NCBI RefSeq assembly: GCF_022369475.1
Contig: NZ_CP059600.1
Location: 1,797,355-1,861,354, forward strand
DNA length: 64,000 nucleotides
Direction of reading: 5' to 3'
DNA from: Campylobacter sp. RM12651
GTDB taxonomy: Bacteria > Campylobacterota > Campylobacteria > Campylobacterales > Campylobacteraceae
This document shows positions 8,697 through 18,038 of the stretch, piece by piece (within the stretch, counting starts at the first letter, position 1; each line of letters begins with the position of its first letter). The notes under the pieces were generated by a model. It was not told where the DNA came from, ran no database searches, and saw nothing but the letters and a program-made list of their open reading frames with translations. The position numbers and the translations under genes were made by a program.

Positions 8697-9343
8697 CAAA
8701 ATTCCATTTTTAAAGAATTAATTGCGACCTTGTAATCATTACTACTAAACACATAATTTCCAGCCACAACTATATCAGCCCCTGCTCTTTCAATATCTGC
8801 AATATTTAAGCCATTTACTCCACCATCAACTTCAATGAAGCATTTATAATTATTCTTATCAATCATTTCTCTTAAGGCACTGATTTTTCTAAGAGTGCTT
8901 GGTATGAAGCTTTGACCACCAAAACCAGGATTTACACTCATTAAAAGCACCATAGAAACTTCACTTAAAATATATTCAATCTCATTTAAATTCTGGTGTG
9001 GATTTAATACTATTGAAGGATTTACACCATGTTTTTTAATATAATCAATCAATCTTAAAGGATGAGTAGTAGCATCTATATGAAAGCTTAAGAATTTAGG
9101 TTTTATATCTAAAAACAAATCAACAAATTTATCAACTTCTCTTACCATCAAATGCACATCTAAAGGAATAGTAGCAACTTTAGCAATAGCTTTTGTAGTG
9201 CAAGTTCCAATGCTTAGATTTGGAACATAATGTCCGTCCATTACATCAATATGCAATAAATCAGCACCAGCAGCCTCAACTTTTTTAATATCTTCAGCTA
9301 AATTTAAAAAATCAGCAGACAATAAACTAGGAGCAACATACAT
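8696..9343 (-). CDS. rpe: Ribulose-phosphate 3-epimerase
   Basis: Rpe interconverts ribulose 5-phosphate and xylulose 5-phosphate in the non-oxidative pentose phosphate pathway. The 215-aa TIM barrel shows SLLSADFLNLAEDIKKVE at the N-terminus, LHIDVMDGHYVPNLS (metal-binding His and catalytic Asp), DVHLMV, MSVNPGFGGQSF (phosphate-binding) and EVDGGVN (second catalytic Asp). Its stop overlaps the start of the dnaQ-like gene (TGATG). It is divergent from rpmB. Confidence 0.96.
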   Translation of the reverse strand: MYVAPSLLSADFLNLAEDIKKVEAAGADLLHIDVMDGHYVPNLSIGTCTTKAIAKVATIPLDVHLMVREVDKFVDLFLDIKPKFLSFHIDATTHPLRLIDYIKKHGVNPSIVLNPHQNLNEIEYILSEVSMVLLMSVNPGFGGQSFIPSTLRKISALREMIDKNNYKCFIEVDGGVNGLNIADIERAGADIVVAGNYVFSSNDYKVAINSLKMEF

Positions 9344-9460
9344 TTTTTAATCCTTAAAATTATTTTTTATAGAATATCATTAAAACTTAAAAAAAAAATT
9401 AAGCTTAAGATGCTATGATTAATACTTTTATTTTTACAAGAACACAAAAAAGGATTTACG

Positions 9461-9655
9461 ATGTCAAAATTTTGTCAATTAACAGGTAAAGGTCCTATGG
9501 TAGGAAATAATGTTAGCCACGCTAACAATAAAACAAAAAGAAGATTTTTACCTAATTTACGCACTATTCGCATTGATTTAGGCGATGGCACAACTAAAAA
9601 AATTAGAGTTGCAGCTTCAACATTACGCACACTAAAAAAAAGAAGAGCTAACTAA
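9461..9655 (+). CDS. rpmB: 50S ribosomal protein L28
   Basis: L28 is a small protein of the large ribosomal subunit. The 64-aa sequence begins [20 protein letters not shown] and continues [12 protein letters not shown], both family signatures. SD AAAGGA precedes the ATG. It is divergent from rpe and is followed after 18 nt by the potassium channel gene, an association also known in Helicobacter (HP0490-HP0491). Confidence 0.97.
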   Translation: MSKFCQLTGKGPMVGNNVSHANNKTKRRFLPNLRTIRIDLGDGTTKKIRVAASTLRTLKKRRAN

Positions 9656-9673
9656 TTTTTATAAAGAATTTTT

Positions 9674-10798
9674 ATGAGCTTTTTTAAAAAGCTAGGCAAA
9701 TTGCTCGGTTGGGCTGAAAGTGGAAAACCTGAAGTTGATATAAATACCGAGTTTTACGAACAATTAAAACCTTTTCGTCTCCCATTAATAGCAGTTGTTG
9801 TAATGATGCTATTTGGGGCGATTGGTTATATGCTTACTAGTAATTTTTCATTACTTGATGGGATTTATCAAGCAGGTATGACTTTTACAACTTTAGGTTA
9901 TACTGAAGTAGCTACAATCACTCCTGCTGGTAGATTTTTTACGATTTGCTATGTATTATTAGGCTTTGTTACTTTTACTTTTTCAATAGGTATTGTGATT
10001 GAAGTTCTAAAAAAAGGCGAATTAACAAGAATTATTAAGGAAAAACGAATGCTATACAAAATAGCAAGATTAAAAAATCATTATGTTATATGTTATCACA
10101 ACGAATTTACCCAAGAATTAGCAAAACAATTTAAACAAACATATACACCTTTTGTAGTAGTAGATGATATACCAGATTTTGAAAAAATTGCTGAAGCAAA
10201 TAAATATCCATTCTATATTAAATGCCCACCACATAGTGATTTGGCATTTTTAAAAACACATTTATCAAGTGCGAAAGGAATTATTTCTCTTAGCCCAAAT
10301 TCTGCTGATAATATAGCAATAATTGCTAGTGCTAGACTATATGAAAAAGATATAAAAAGAATTAGTCCTTATTCTATAATAACGATTTCAAATTCCGAAC
10401 ACGACGCAGCAAGACTTAAAAAGCTAGGAGCAAACACGGTTGTATTAGCTACGAAATTAGCAGCTCAAAGACTTAGCGTTGTAAGTGTAAGACCTGAAAT
10501 GGAAAATCTATTAGAGCAATATTTATACACAAGAGACCAAAGTATTGATATTGAAGAAGTTAAAGTTCCTGATGAAAGTTGGGTTAGATTTAGAAGATTA
10601 AAAGATGTAGCTTTTAGACAATTAGCAAATGTTAGCGTAATCGGAATAAAAGATGCAAATAATAATTTTTTACCTATGCCAAAAGGTGATGCAATGATTG
10701 GAACGGGGACTAAATTATTGTTAATAGGAACTCCAGAAAGTATTAAAGAAGTTAAAAAAATTATTAAAAATAAGCAAACTCCTGAAAGTTTAAAATAA
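9674..10798 (+). CDS. Potassium channel protein with RCK/TrkA domain (Kch-like)
   Basis: The 374-aa protein looks like a two-helix potassium channel of the inner membrane with a cytoplasmic gating domain. Helix 1 is about residues 37-57 and helix 2 about 93-113, with a pore loop between them reading FTTLGYTEV. Family filters normally read T-V-G-Y-G-D/E, so GYT in place of GYG is unusual. The RCK N-domain begins at YVICYHNEF (about 137) and a TrkA-C-like domain ends the protein (VIGIKD, TKLLLIGTPE). It follows rpmB by 18 nt. The closest known parallel is H. pylori HpKchA, also next to rpmB. Ion selectivity is inferred. Confidence 0.85.
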   Translation: MSFFKKLGKLLGWAESGKPEVDINTEFYEQLKPFRLPLIAVVVMMLFGAIGYMLTSNFSLLDGIYQAGMTFTTLGYTEVATITPAGRFFTICYVLLGFVTFTFSIGIVIEVLKKGELTRIIKEKRMLYKIARLKNHYVICYHNEFTQELAKQFKQTYTPFVVVDDIPDFEKIAEANKYPFYIKCPPHSDLAFLKTHLSSAKGIISLSPNSADNIAIIASARLYEKDIKRISPYSIITISNSEHDAARLKKLGANTVVLATKLAAQRLSVVSVRPEMENLLEQYLYTRDQSIDIEEVKVPDESWVRFRRLKDVAFRQLANVSVIGIKDANNNFLPMPKGDAMIGTGTKLLLIGTPESIKEVKKIIKNKQTPESLK

Positions 10799-10873
10799 AA
10801 TATAAATGTTATCTGTTTGTAATTTATTTTAGTTACCATATTAATACACATTACTAAAAATTAAGGAGAAGTT

Positions 10874-11095
10874 ATGTTACACGAACATAGAGAGTTAATC
10901 ACGAATTTAAAAGGTAAAGACGCACATTTTGATAAGCTTTTTGAAGCTCATAATGATTTAGACCATAAGATAAAAGATGCTGAAGAAGGTAGAATTCATT
11001 TAGATGATTTAGAAATAGCTAGAATGAAAAAGGAAAAATTAAAATTAAAAGATGATTTAAATAATTATTTAAATTCTATTAAAAATAAAGCTTGA
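10874..11095 (+). CDS. DUF465 (YdcH-like) small coiled-coil protein
   Basis: This 73-aa charged helical protein has the DUF465 pattern: HEHRELI near the N-terminus, AHFDKLFEAHNDLDHKI, then LKKEKLKLKDDLN-like helix to the end. The family's function is unknown. SD AAGGAG precedes the ATG. Its TGA stop (11093-11095) shares its last base with an ATG at 11095 that runs straight into the G9 tract before the chemoreceptor gene, so translation of the two is probably coupled. In C. jejuni the equivalent pair is Cj0449c-Cj0448c. Confidence 0.85.
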   Translation: MLHEHRELITNLKGKDAHFDKLFEAHNDLDHKIKDAEEGRIHLDDLEIARMKKEKLKLKDDLNNYLNSIKNKA

Positions 11096-11121
11096 TGGGG
11101 GGGGGTATTTATGTTTTTTAA
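11095..11121 (+). CDS. Frame-shifted leader ORF through the G9 tract (MGGGIYVF)
   Basis: ATG at 11095 overlaps the DUF465 stop as TGATG. With the present nine G residues it reads MGGGIYVF and ends at TAA 11119-11121, just past the chemoreceptor ATG at 11111. With eight G residues the same ATG would read through as MGGVF-MFFN and fuse to the chemoreceptor frame. It is either the phase-variable true start of the receptor or a short regulatory leader. Confidence 0.5.
   Translation: MGGGIYVF
11097..11105 (+). repeat. G9 phase-variation tract at the chemoreceptor start
   Basis: Nine G residues (the first is the G of the ATG at 11095) end 5 nt before the ATG at 11111. The run could act as a Shine-Dalgarno-like element for 11111, and its length also sets whether the upstream ATG is in frame with the receptor. 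Confidence 0.85.
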
Positions 11122-12196
11122 CAAAGATAACACCCTCCAAAATGAATTGCAGGAAAAACTAAATAGAGCAATAGCAGAAAAAGAAAAGTTAGAAGCTGAA
11201 ATTGCGAAATTAAAAAATGAAATTACTGCAAAGGCAAATAACGAAGAAGAAGATAAAATCAAATTCTCACTATTTGACATTATGGTAAAAGGTATGAAAG
11301 AAAGCGTTTCTTTTGTTCAAAAAGATATTGAGGGTGATTTATCAAGAGCTCAAGAAATAGAAACTCTTTCAGCAGATTGTGTAGATATGATAGTAAATCT
11401 TAAAAAAGTATCTGAAAGTATCATAACATCACTTGAAAAAATCACTGAATCATCAAGTAAATCTCGTGATACTGCACAAAATCTCCATAGAAGTGTTGAT
11501 GAAATTACAAATGTAATTAATTTAATCAAAGATGTATCAGACCAAACCAATTTGCTAGCTTTAAATGCAGCTATTGAAGCAGCTCGTGCTGGTGAGCATG
11601 GTCGTGGTTTTGCTGTGGTTGCTGATGAAGTTAGAAAACTAGCAGAAAAAACCCAAAAAGCAACAGCTGAAGTAGAAATGAATATCAATTTATTAAAACA
11701 AAACGCTAATGAAATGTTTACGCAAAGCGAATCGGTAGAGCAAATATCACAAGATTCAAACGCACACATTGGAACATTTTCGGAGCAATTTGATAGATTA
11801 TCGCATATATCAAAAGATATTAAATTTAATGCGAGTGCTATCAAATACGAAGTATTTACATCTTTAGTAAAACTTGACCATATCTTATTTAAAGCAAATG
11901 GATATGCAAATGCACTAAGTGAAAATCCAACAAAATTAAGCGACCATTTTAGTTGCCGTCTTGGTAAGTGGTATCAAAATGAAGGTAAAGAAATGTTCGG
12001 ACATCTTCCTTTATATTCTAAAATTGATACTCCGCATAAAAATGTTCATGAAAGCATTAATCAAGCACTTGGATATATTGCAAGCAAGCAGTCTAATAGC
12101 AAAGAAATTGTTGAGCTTTATAAAGAAGCAGAAAAATCAAGTCTTGAATTATTTATGATTTTTAGACATTTATTAGGCGAATTTATTAAAAAATAA
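11111..12196 (+). CDS. Soluble chemoreceptor (MCP) with C-terminal CZB zinc-binding domain
   Basis: The 361-aa protein lacks a signal peptide and membrane segments, so it should be cytoplasmic. It has an N-terminal coiled coil (residues 6-45), a signalling hairpin with [20 protein letters not shown] and [15 protein letters not shown] that contacts CheA/CheW, and a C-terminal chemoreceptor zinc-binding domain: [17 protein letters not shown] and HKNVHE give the 3-His/1-Cys ligand set. CZB receptors are linked to zinc and oxidant sensing. In C. jejuni the positional equivalent is Cj0448c (Tlp6). The start at 11111 is open to doubt because of the G9 tract just before it; in the present state translation would start there, or the gene is OFF. 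Confidence 0.9.
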   Translation: MFFNKDNTLQNELQEKLNRAIAEKEKLEAEIAKLKNEITAKANNEEEDKIKFSLFDIMVKGMKESVSFVQKDIEGDLSRAQEIETLSADCVDMIVNLKKVSESIITSLEKITESSSKSRDTAQNLHRSVDEITNVINLIKDVSDQTNLLALNAAIEAARAGEHGRGFAVVADEVRKLAEKTQKATAEVEMNINLLKQNANEMFTQSESVEQISQDSNAHIGTFSEQFDRLSHISKDIKFNASAIKYEVFTSLVKLDHILFKANGYANALSENPTKLSDHFSCRLGKWYQNEGKEMFGHLPLYSKIDTPHKNVHESINQALGYIASKQSNSKEIVELYKEAEKSSLELFMIFRHLLGEFIKK

Positions 12197-12205
12197 TTCA
12201 CTAAT

Positions 12206-12231
12206 CTTATTAGGGTTTTAACCCTAATAAG
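12206..12231 (+). terminator. Terminator after the chemoreceptor gene
   Basis: CTTATTAGGGTT and AACCCTAATAAG form a perfect 12-bp palindrome around TT, 10 nt after the chemoreceptor stop. Confidence 0.8.
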
Positions 12232-12543
12232 CTTGTATATTTAAAAAATTTATACTTAATCTAATACTAAAATCAACTTTTATTTTTATTTAACAACCCT
12301 TTAAAATACCAATATAAAGCTAAAAATAACTTTTATAGTTATATCTACTCCTAGAAATTATCGGCAAAATATCTTAGTTTAAAATATACATTTTGACATA
12401 ATTAGCAGAATTTAAAAATTGCTTACATAAAAAAATATCCAACCAACAAACTCAAAAATATATTAATTGAAAATATTTTAAAGCAATAAAATCTTTATTA
12501 GTTATATCAAATAAAAAAGAAAATAATTGTGATAGTAAAAATA

Positions 12544-12579
12544 AATTCTAATTCGTAATTGTTATTACGAATTAGAATT
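12544..12579 (-). terminator. Terminator after the large autotransporter gene
   Basis: AATTCTAATTCGTAAT and ATTACGAATTAGAATT form a 16-bp perfect stem with a 4-nt loop, 5 nt beyond the stop of the minus-strand autotransporter gene. Confidence 0.85.
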
Positions 12580-12584
12580 CTTCA

Positions 12585-15500
12585 TTAGAATTTATAGCTA
12601 AAGCCTAAGCTACCTTTTAATTCTTTATCAGAATTTGTGTAAAGATTGCTTCCTAAATTGATATTAAAACTAGCATTAGGGTTGATTTTATAATCTACAC
12701 CAAAATTTAAATTCACACTTGTATCGCCCTTTTTACCTTCAATGATATTTTCTTTAACTTCATCTATTAACAACATATCAGGCTTTTTAGTTAGTTCTTT
12801 GCTAAGTGCAACAGATAAAAATCCATCAAGGCTATCTAGCATAGAAACTCCACCTTCTAATTTAGCTGATAAAGTATGCTTTAATTGGCTATCCCCACTT
12901 ATACTAAGACCATTTGTGCTAATTGCAGTCGGCTTATAAGAAGTCAAATCATATCTTAAACTTGGCTCAAAATAATATTTATCCCCAAATCTAACCCCAC
13001 TTTCAAAACTAGCTGTATAAACATTGTGATTTTTATCAGCTTTAATTCCTAATTTATCTGCCTCATAAGAGCTTGATATATTGTGGTAAAAAGCATTAGC
13101 ACCTATAAACACTCCATTATTAAATACATTCATAGCATATAAACCAATGCCTTTTGAATCGCTATTAGCATTTACATTTCCTTTAGTTTCAGCCGTTCCA
13201 AAACTAGCAGCCACACCTAAAGTTAAATTAGAATTGCTAAGTTCATTTGTCTTATCAGCACCAACATTAAAATTCTTATAACGAATTGAACTATATTCGT
13301 ATTTGTTATATCCCATTTGATTATCTAGCCAAAATCCATTACCTACTTTTTGATTTTTTACCAATCTTAATCTATTGTTTAATGTATTGTTTTTAGTATT
13401 TGCTATGTAATCAGGGCTTGTTAGAATGAAATTAGCCGTCCCAACAGCGTCTTTATCAAAATCTATTAAATCAAACATATCGCCTAAAACAACTTCTAAA
13501 CTAGAAGTATTAACATTATTGCTATTAGCACCATTTGCTATATTGCCTAAATCTTGACCCGAAATAACACTATCAACATTACTCTCATCTATTAAATCAT
13601 CGCCTTTAATACCAATGCTCCAAATAGCATTTCCTTTAGCATTAGGATTAAAATGCGTAAATCTATCGGCTAATTCATAATTTGCCACTTTTGTTTGATA
13701 AGTTACTTTAAAAAAGTCCTTGCTAATTCCTGATTGAGAATTTGCATCACTTCTTTGTGAATTAGTAGTGTTATTAACTATTGCTATAGGGATAAAACCT
13801 TCTTTATCTTTTAGCATAGTAAGGTTTGTATTCGCAAGTTGTATTGTATTGTTAGCACCACTTATAGCTTCTCTTACTATTATAGCTCCACTATAAATAT
13901 CGTGGAATGAAGTATCAATTCCACCACCATAAATATAAAACTTAGAATTATTAGCTACTAAAGTATTTACTGCTACTTGACCTTTTATATGAGTATTTGT
14001 TGTATCTAGCTTATCAACCCTTACGCCGCCATTTAATTCTGATTGTTTCGTAGTGTAAGTTCCGCTATCTTTTTGTATATTAGCATCATATACATTACTT
14101 GAGCTATCATCTTTGCCTAAAAGCTTAGAATTAATAGTAGAGTTTGCAATATTTACTAAATTAGAATTGATATTTGATGAGTTGATAGTAGAGTTTGTAA
14201 TGCGTGCGGAATTTGATTTGATATTTTCTGCTGTAACATTTAAATCTTTTATATTTAAATCCTTAGTAATATCAACTTGATTTGCCGTAATTACATTACC
14301 TTTTTCCATAGATTTACTTGTATCAAGGCTAAAGATTGCATCAGTAGCACTAACTTTACCACTGAACTGATTTCCTTGATTAGCATATAAAGTTTTACCT
14401 ACATTTAAATCTTTTTCAAATGTTGTATTATCTACGCTTACATCATTTGTAGTAGTTGTTATTCCACCAAATTTACCCCCACTACCTTTAATATCACTCA
14501 ATTCAACATCGTTTGTATAAACAACTTTATTACTGATTAAGTCCCCATTACCTGTTATTTTTGATGAAATCGTCCCATCAACTATCTCAATAATACCTTC
14601 ATTTTTAATATCGCCTGTGATTTGAGATTTGCCATTAAGTGCTAGGTAAGTAGTATCATCAAGTAATGTTAAATTATTTGCCGAACTTCCCTCATCAAGA
14701 GTAATTTTTGCATTATTTTTTAAAGTCAAATCATTAAAATAACTAGCTTTAATATCTGACTTACAATTTGTATTATCCTTACAATCAATTGTAGTAGCTC
14801 CATTAAATTTTGTATTAAGTGCGTTAAGATTGCTTACTACAACTTCGCCATCAAATATAGATTTACTCGTATTAATAGTGCTAGCATTAACTTTTGAATC
14901 TTTAGAGAATGTAGTATCTAAAACTGCTTCAATTGTATTGGCATTAACTATAGAATTAAATCTAGAATTATTAGACTTTAAAGTATCTTTTACATTAACT
15001 TCTTTATTAAATACTGATTTTTCTGAAGTTATATTATTTGCCGATACAAAACCATTAAAAGTTGAGCCGCCATTTGCAATTATGCTATCAGTTGCAGTGG
15101 TTGTGCCGTTAAATACTGAACCGCTATTTGCCGTGATAAAATCTGATTTTATATCTTTTTCAAATGTAGCTTTATCATTTGCTGTTAGTTTGTGTGCTGT
15201 AAATGTATCGCTTATGGTTACATTTGTAACGCTTAATTCATTAAACTTACTATTATTAAGACTTGAAGTGCAGTCAGTATTTTTACAATTAATATCCACT
15301 AAACCTTGAAAATTAGTGCTATTAGCCGTTAATTTCTCTACATTTACTTTAGATGTAGCACTAAAAACACTATTAGCATCAGTAGTTAAACTAGAAGTAT
15401 TTACTAAAGCTTTAAAGGTTGAGCCTGTAGAGTTTATAGAATTACTTGCATTTACACTACCGCTAAAAATTGAATTAGTAGAAGTGATTGTATTTGCTGT

Positions 15501-17861
15501 AACATTTGCAAAGCTTGAATTATTTTTAGCTGTTAGAGTAGCTGTATCAATTGCATTAGCAAATGTTGAACTATCAGCTGTAATTGAATTATTCTTAACT
15601 ATGCTTCCATTAAATGTAGAACCTACTGCATTAATATCTGTTGCATTTATTGTACTCGTGGTATCAAATATAGAATTTGAATTAGCATTTAATGTAGCTG
15701 TATTTACTATAGCTTTAAATGTTGTATCACTTGAAGTGATTGAATTACTTGCTGTTATAGTGTTATTAAATATAGAATTTTTAGAACTTTCTAAATCTTT
15801 TGTATTTACCAACCCATCAAATGTAGCACCATTTGAAGTAATTTTGTTAGTTGCATTTACATTCCCTACAAATTTTGAGCCACTATTAGCAGTTATACTA
15901 TCAGTTGCAGTGGTTGTGCCGTTAAACACTGAATTAGTAGAAGTGATTGTATTTGCACTTACATTTTTTGCAAAGCTTGAATTGTTTGTAGCTGTTAGAG
16001 TAGCTGTATCAATTGCATTAGCAAAAATTGAGCTATCAGCTGTGATTGAATTGTTTTTAACTATGCTTCCATTAAATGTAGCACCTGTTGCTTTAATATC
16101 TGTTGCTGTTACATTACTATTTGCACCAAATGTAGAGCCTTTTTGAGCGTCTAAGAAGGCTGTTTTTACTTCTTTTTCAAATGTAGCACCATTTGAAGTA
16201 ATTTTATTAGTTGCATTTACATTCCCTACAAATTTTGAGCCACTATTAGCAGTTATACTATCAGTTGCAGTGGTTGTGCCGTTAAACACTGAATTAGTAG
16301 AAGTGATTGTATTTGCACTTACATTTTTTGCGAATGTTGTATCACTTGAAGTTATAGAATTTGAAATAATTATATTGTTATTAAATTTAGAGTTATTAGA
16401 ACTTTCTAAATCTTTTGCTGTAACTTCTCCATCAAATGTAGCACCATTTGAAGTAATTTTATTAGTTGCTGTAGTAGTTCCTACAAATTTTGAGCCACTA
16501 TTAGCAGTTATGCTGTCATTAGCCTTTGTATTCCCATTAAATATAGAACCATTTTCAGCAATAATAGTGCCTGAAGTTATACTGCCGTTTAAATTCGCAC
16601 CATTTGTTGCCTTTAACTCATTAGTTACATTAATATCTGCACCTATTGTAGAAGTTCCTATTTCTGCATTAGTTGCTGTAAGTTTGTTTGTATTATCTAT
16701 TTTAGAATTTTTTATATCCAATTTTGTTTTTGCATTAATATTTGCATTATTTGAAGTTGTAATATTATTAAGAGTAACATTTTGAGCTATTATATTGTTA
16801 TCTTTATTTAATCCGCTATTTTCAATATTTACTTTATCTAAAGTAACATTTGCAAGATTGGTAGCTCCCGTTGCCCCACCTATACTAACATCTTTGAATA
16901 TTCCACCAATAATTGTTAAAGAACCATTTTTATCGCTTTTACTATTAGCATTTATAGATTGATTAGTAAGATTTGTATCGGTAATTATAACATTTGCACC
17001 ATCTTTTATAACAATCTTATGTGAAGTTGGAGTGGAAGTCGTTTTTGATAAATCCATATTATTAATATTAATTTTATTATCCAAAACTATATTACCACTA
17101 ACATTTATATTATTAGTATTATCTAACACTAAATTACTAAATATAACAGTTGTTCCCTCTATATTAACTTTTGATATATTACCTTGCAAATTACTAGAAG
17201 AATCTCCTATAGTAATACCACTACCCTCAGATTTTAATGTAACATTTGAACCATTCGTGCTATTATTTGTAACTTTTTTTATAGTAGAACCACCTTGCCA
17301 ATTATGAAAAGTTGAAGTTTCATCTATTTTTAATTCACCAACAATAGCATTGCGAAAAGTATTTGTAAAACTAGATTTATTAGATAACTCAAAAACATCA
17401 ATATCCATTATTCCATTTTTTCTAATAATTGAATTATCTAATGATAAATTACCTATTTTAATCGCTTGTGTCCCATCAACAACATCTATTGTAGAATTAT
17501 TTTTTAAAATCATATTATTTACTTTAAAAGAGTTGCTGTTAGCTGAACTTAAATTAAATTTTAACTTATCTCCTATAATAGTATCTACATCAGTTTTACT
17601 ATTTGCACTGCTGCTTTTAAAAGTACTATTAACTAAATCAACTTTTCCAGTAGAAGTTAGACTTCCAGTAATATCAAGAGTTGCTCCATTACCAATAATA
17701 TCTTGAGTTGTATTGTATGGAGTTTTAACTTCTATAGTTTTACCATCAATATTACAAGGGTTCTTGTCGTTACATACAGTGTTTAATTCTTCAGCGTGTA
17801 AATACCCCCCCCCGCTGATTGCTAAACAAGTTAATAAAGATAAACTTAGTTTATTTCTCAT
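12585..17861 (-). CDS. Large phase-variable autotransporter adhesin-like protein
   Basis: This 1758-aa protein is the largest in the window. Its signal peptide (residues 1-23, ending YLHA) contains Gly-Gly-Gly (17-19) encoded by a G9 tract, in frame now. The passenger (about 24-1490) is built from degenerate repeats such as 'TITSTNSVFNG', 'SITANSGSKFVG' and 'NKITSNGATFDG', rich in N, S and T and poor in aromatics, as expected for a long beta-helix. Three short Cys loops (CNDKNPC, CKNTDC, CKDNTNC) interrupt it. The C-terminal beta-barrel (about 1500-1758) ends LGFSYKF with terminal Phe. 'YSGAII' and 'SGANN' before the barrel recur in the autotransporter at 4562-7576, so the two are distant paralogues. 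Adhesion is inferred from architecture only. Confidence 0.88.
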   Translation of the reverse strand: MRNKLSLSLLTCLAISGGGYLHAEELNTVCNDKNPCNIDGKTIEVKTPYNTTQDIIGNGATLDITGSLTSTGKVDLVNSTFKSSSANSKTDVDTIIGDKLKFNLSSANSNSFKVNNMILKNNSTIDVVDGTQAIKIGNLSLDNSIIRKNGIMDIDVFELSNKSSFTNTFRNAIVGELKIDETSTFHNWQGGSTIKKVTNNSTNGSNVTLKSEGSGITIGDSSSNLQGNISKVNIEGTTVIFSNLVLDNTNNINVSGNIVLDNKININNMDLSKTTSTPTSHKIVIKDGANVIITDTNLTNQSINANSKSDKNGSLTIIGGIFKDVSIGGATGATNLANVTLDKVNIENSGLNKDNNIIAQNVTLNNITTSNNANINAKTKLDIKNSKIDNTNKLTATNAEIGTSTIGADINVTNELKATNGANLNGSITSGTIIAENGSIFNGNTKANDSITANSGSKFVGTTTATNKITSNGATFDGEVTAKDLESSNNSKFNNNIIISNSITSSDTTFAKNVSANTITSTNSVFNGTTTATDSITANSGSKFVGNVNATNKITSNGATFEKEVKTAFLDAQKGSTFGANSNVTATDIKATGATFNGSIVKNNSITADSSIFANAIDTATLTATNNSSFAKNVSANTITSTNSVFNGTTTATDSITANSGSKFVGNVNATNKITSNGATFDGLVNTKDLESSKNSIFNNTITASNSITSSDTTFKAIVNTATLNANSNSIFDTTSTINATDINAVGSTFNGSIVKNNSITADSSTFANAIDTATLTAKNNSSFANVTANTITSTNSIFSGSVNASNSINSTGSTFKALVNTSSLTTDANSVFSATSKVNVEKLTANSTNFQGLVDINCKNTDCTSSLNNSKFNELSVTNVTISDTFTAHKLTANDKATFEKDIKSDFITANSGSVFNGTTTATDSIIANGGSTFNGFVSANNITSEKSVFNKEVNVKDTLKSNNSRFNSIVNANTIEAVLDTTFSKDSKVNASTINTSKSIFDGEVVVSNLNALNTKFNGATTIDCKDNTNCKSDIKASYFNDLTLKNNAKITLDEGSSANNLTLLDDTTYLALNGKSQITGDIKNEGIIEIVDGTISSKITGNGDLISNKVVYTNDVELSDIKGSGGKFGGITTTTNDVSVDNTTFEKDLNVGKTLYANQGNQFSGKVSATDAIFSLDTSKSMEKGNVITANQVDITKDLNIKDLNVTAENIKSNSARITNSTINSSNINSNLVNIANSTINSKLLGKDDSSSNVYDANIQKDSGTYTTKQSELNGGVRVDKLDTTNTHIKGQVAVNTLVANNSKFYIYGGGIDTSFHDIYSGAIIVREAISGANNTIQLANTNLTMLKDKEGFIPIAIVNNTTNSQRSDANSQSGISKDFFKVTYQTKVANYELADRFTHFNPNAKGNAIWSIGIKGDDLIDESNVDSVISGQDLGNIANGANSNNVNTSSLEVVLGDMFDLIDFDKDAVGTANFILTSPDYIANTKNNTLNNRLRLVKNQKVGNGFWLDNQMGYNKYEYSSIRYKNFNVGADKTNELSNSNLTLGVAASFGTAETKGNVNANSDSKGIGLYAMNVFNNGVFIGANAFYHNISSSYEADKLGIKADKNHNVYTASFESGVRFGDKYYFEPSLRYDLTSYKPTAISTNGLSISGDSQLKHTLSAKLEGGVSMLDSLDGFLSVALSKELTKKPDMLLIDEVKENIIEGKKGDTSVNLNFGVDYKINPNASFNINLGSNLYTNSDKELKGSLGFSYKF
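15818..15971 (-). repeat. 154-bp direct repeat in the autotransporter passenger, copy 1
   Basis: Positions 15818-15971 match 16178-16331 with a single difference that I can see (15846 G, 16206 A). The spacing is 360 bp, or 120 codons, so recombination would delete or add whole repeat units in frame. Confidence 0.9.
16178..16331 (-). repeat. 154-bp direct repeat in the autotransporter passenger, copy 2
   Basis: This is the partner of 15818-15971. A third, shorter related stretch begins near 16434 with the same AATGTAGCACCATTTGAAG text and then diverges. Confidence 0.9.
17805..17813 (-). repeat. G9 phase-variation tract (C9 on plus), in frame (ON)
   Basis: Nine G residues on the coding strand read AGC GGG GGG GGG TAT in the signal peptide of the large autotransporter. 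Loss or gain of one base would end translation soon afterwards. The next bases are TATTTA, the same right flank as at 4585-4592 and 11097-11105. Confidence 0.9.
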
Positions 17862-18038
17862 AATTATTCCTTGAATTAAAATCTTTTAATATTATCAAAA
17901 TTTAACTTTAAATCTATGAAAATAATAAAAATTTGTAAATATTTGTTAATTAGTAATTTCTTTTTAAGTTTAGTTTTAGAATTTAAAATATAATCTTTAA
18001 ATTCCAATTATTTATATTAGCATTTAAAAGGAGCTAGG

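Larger units (their letters stand above)
12197..12584. other. Intergenic region between convergent genes
   Basis: This 388-bp AT-rich stretch lies between the converging chemoreceptor and large autotransporter genes. I see a strong terminator at each end and no ORF with a ribosome-binding site between them. Confidence 0.7.

Noticed and set aside
11350-11844. 164-codon minus-strand ORF inside the chemoreceptor gene
   Set aside because: It lies opposite the conserved signalling domain and its composition mirrors the sense strand; no start context is present.
15400-16700. Regular repeats resembling a CRISPR array
   Set aside because: The repeats are coding, degenerate, of uneven spacing and in one reading frame of the autotransporter; no cas genes are near.
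14830-17706. Several long plus-strand ORFs opposite the large autotransporter gene
   Set aside because: They are antisense to a clearly coding, low-complexity repeat gene, are rich in V/L/E as expected from the complement of N/S/T codons, and lack ribosome-binding sites.
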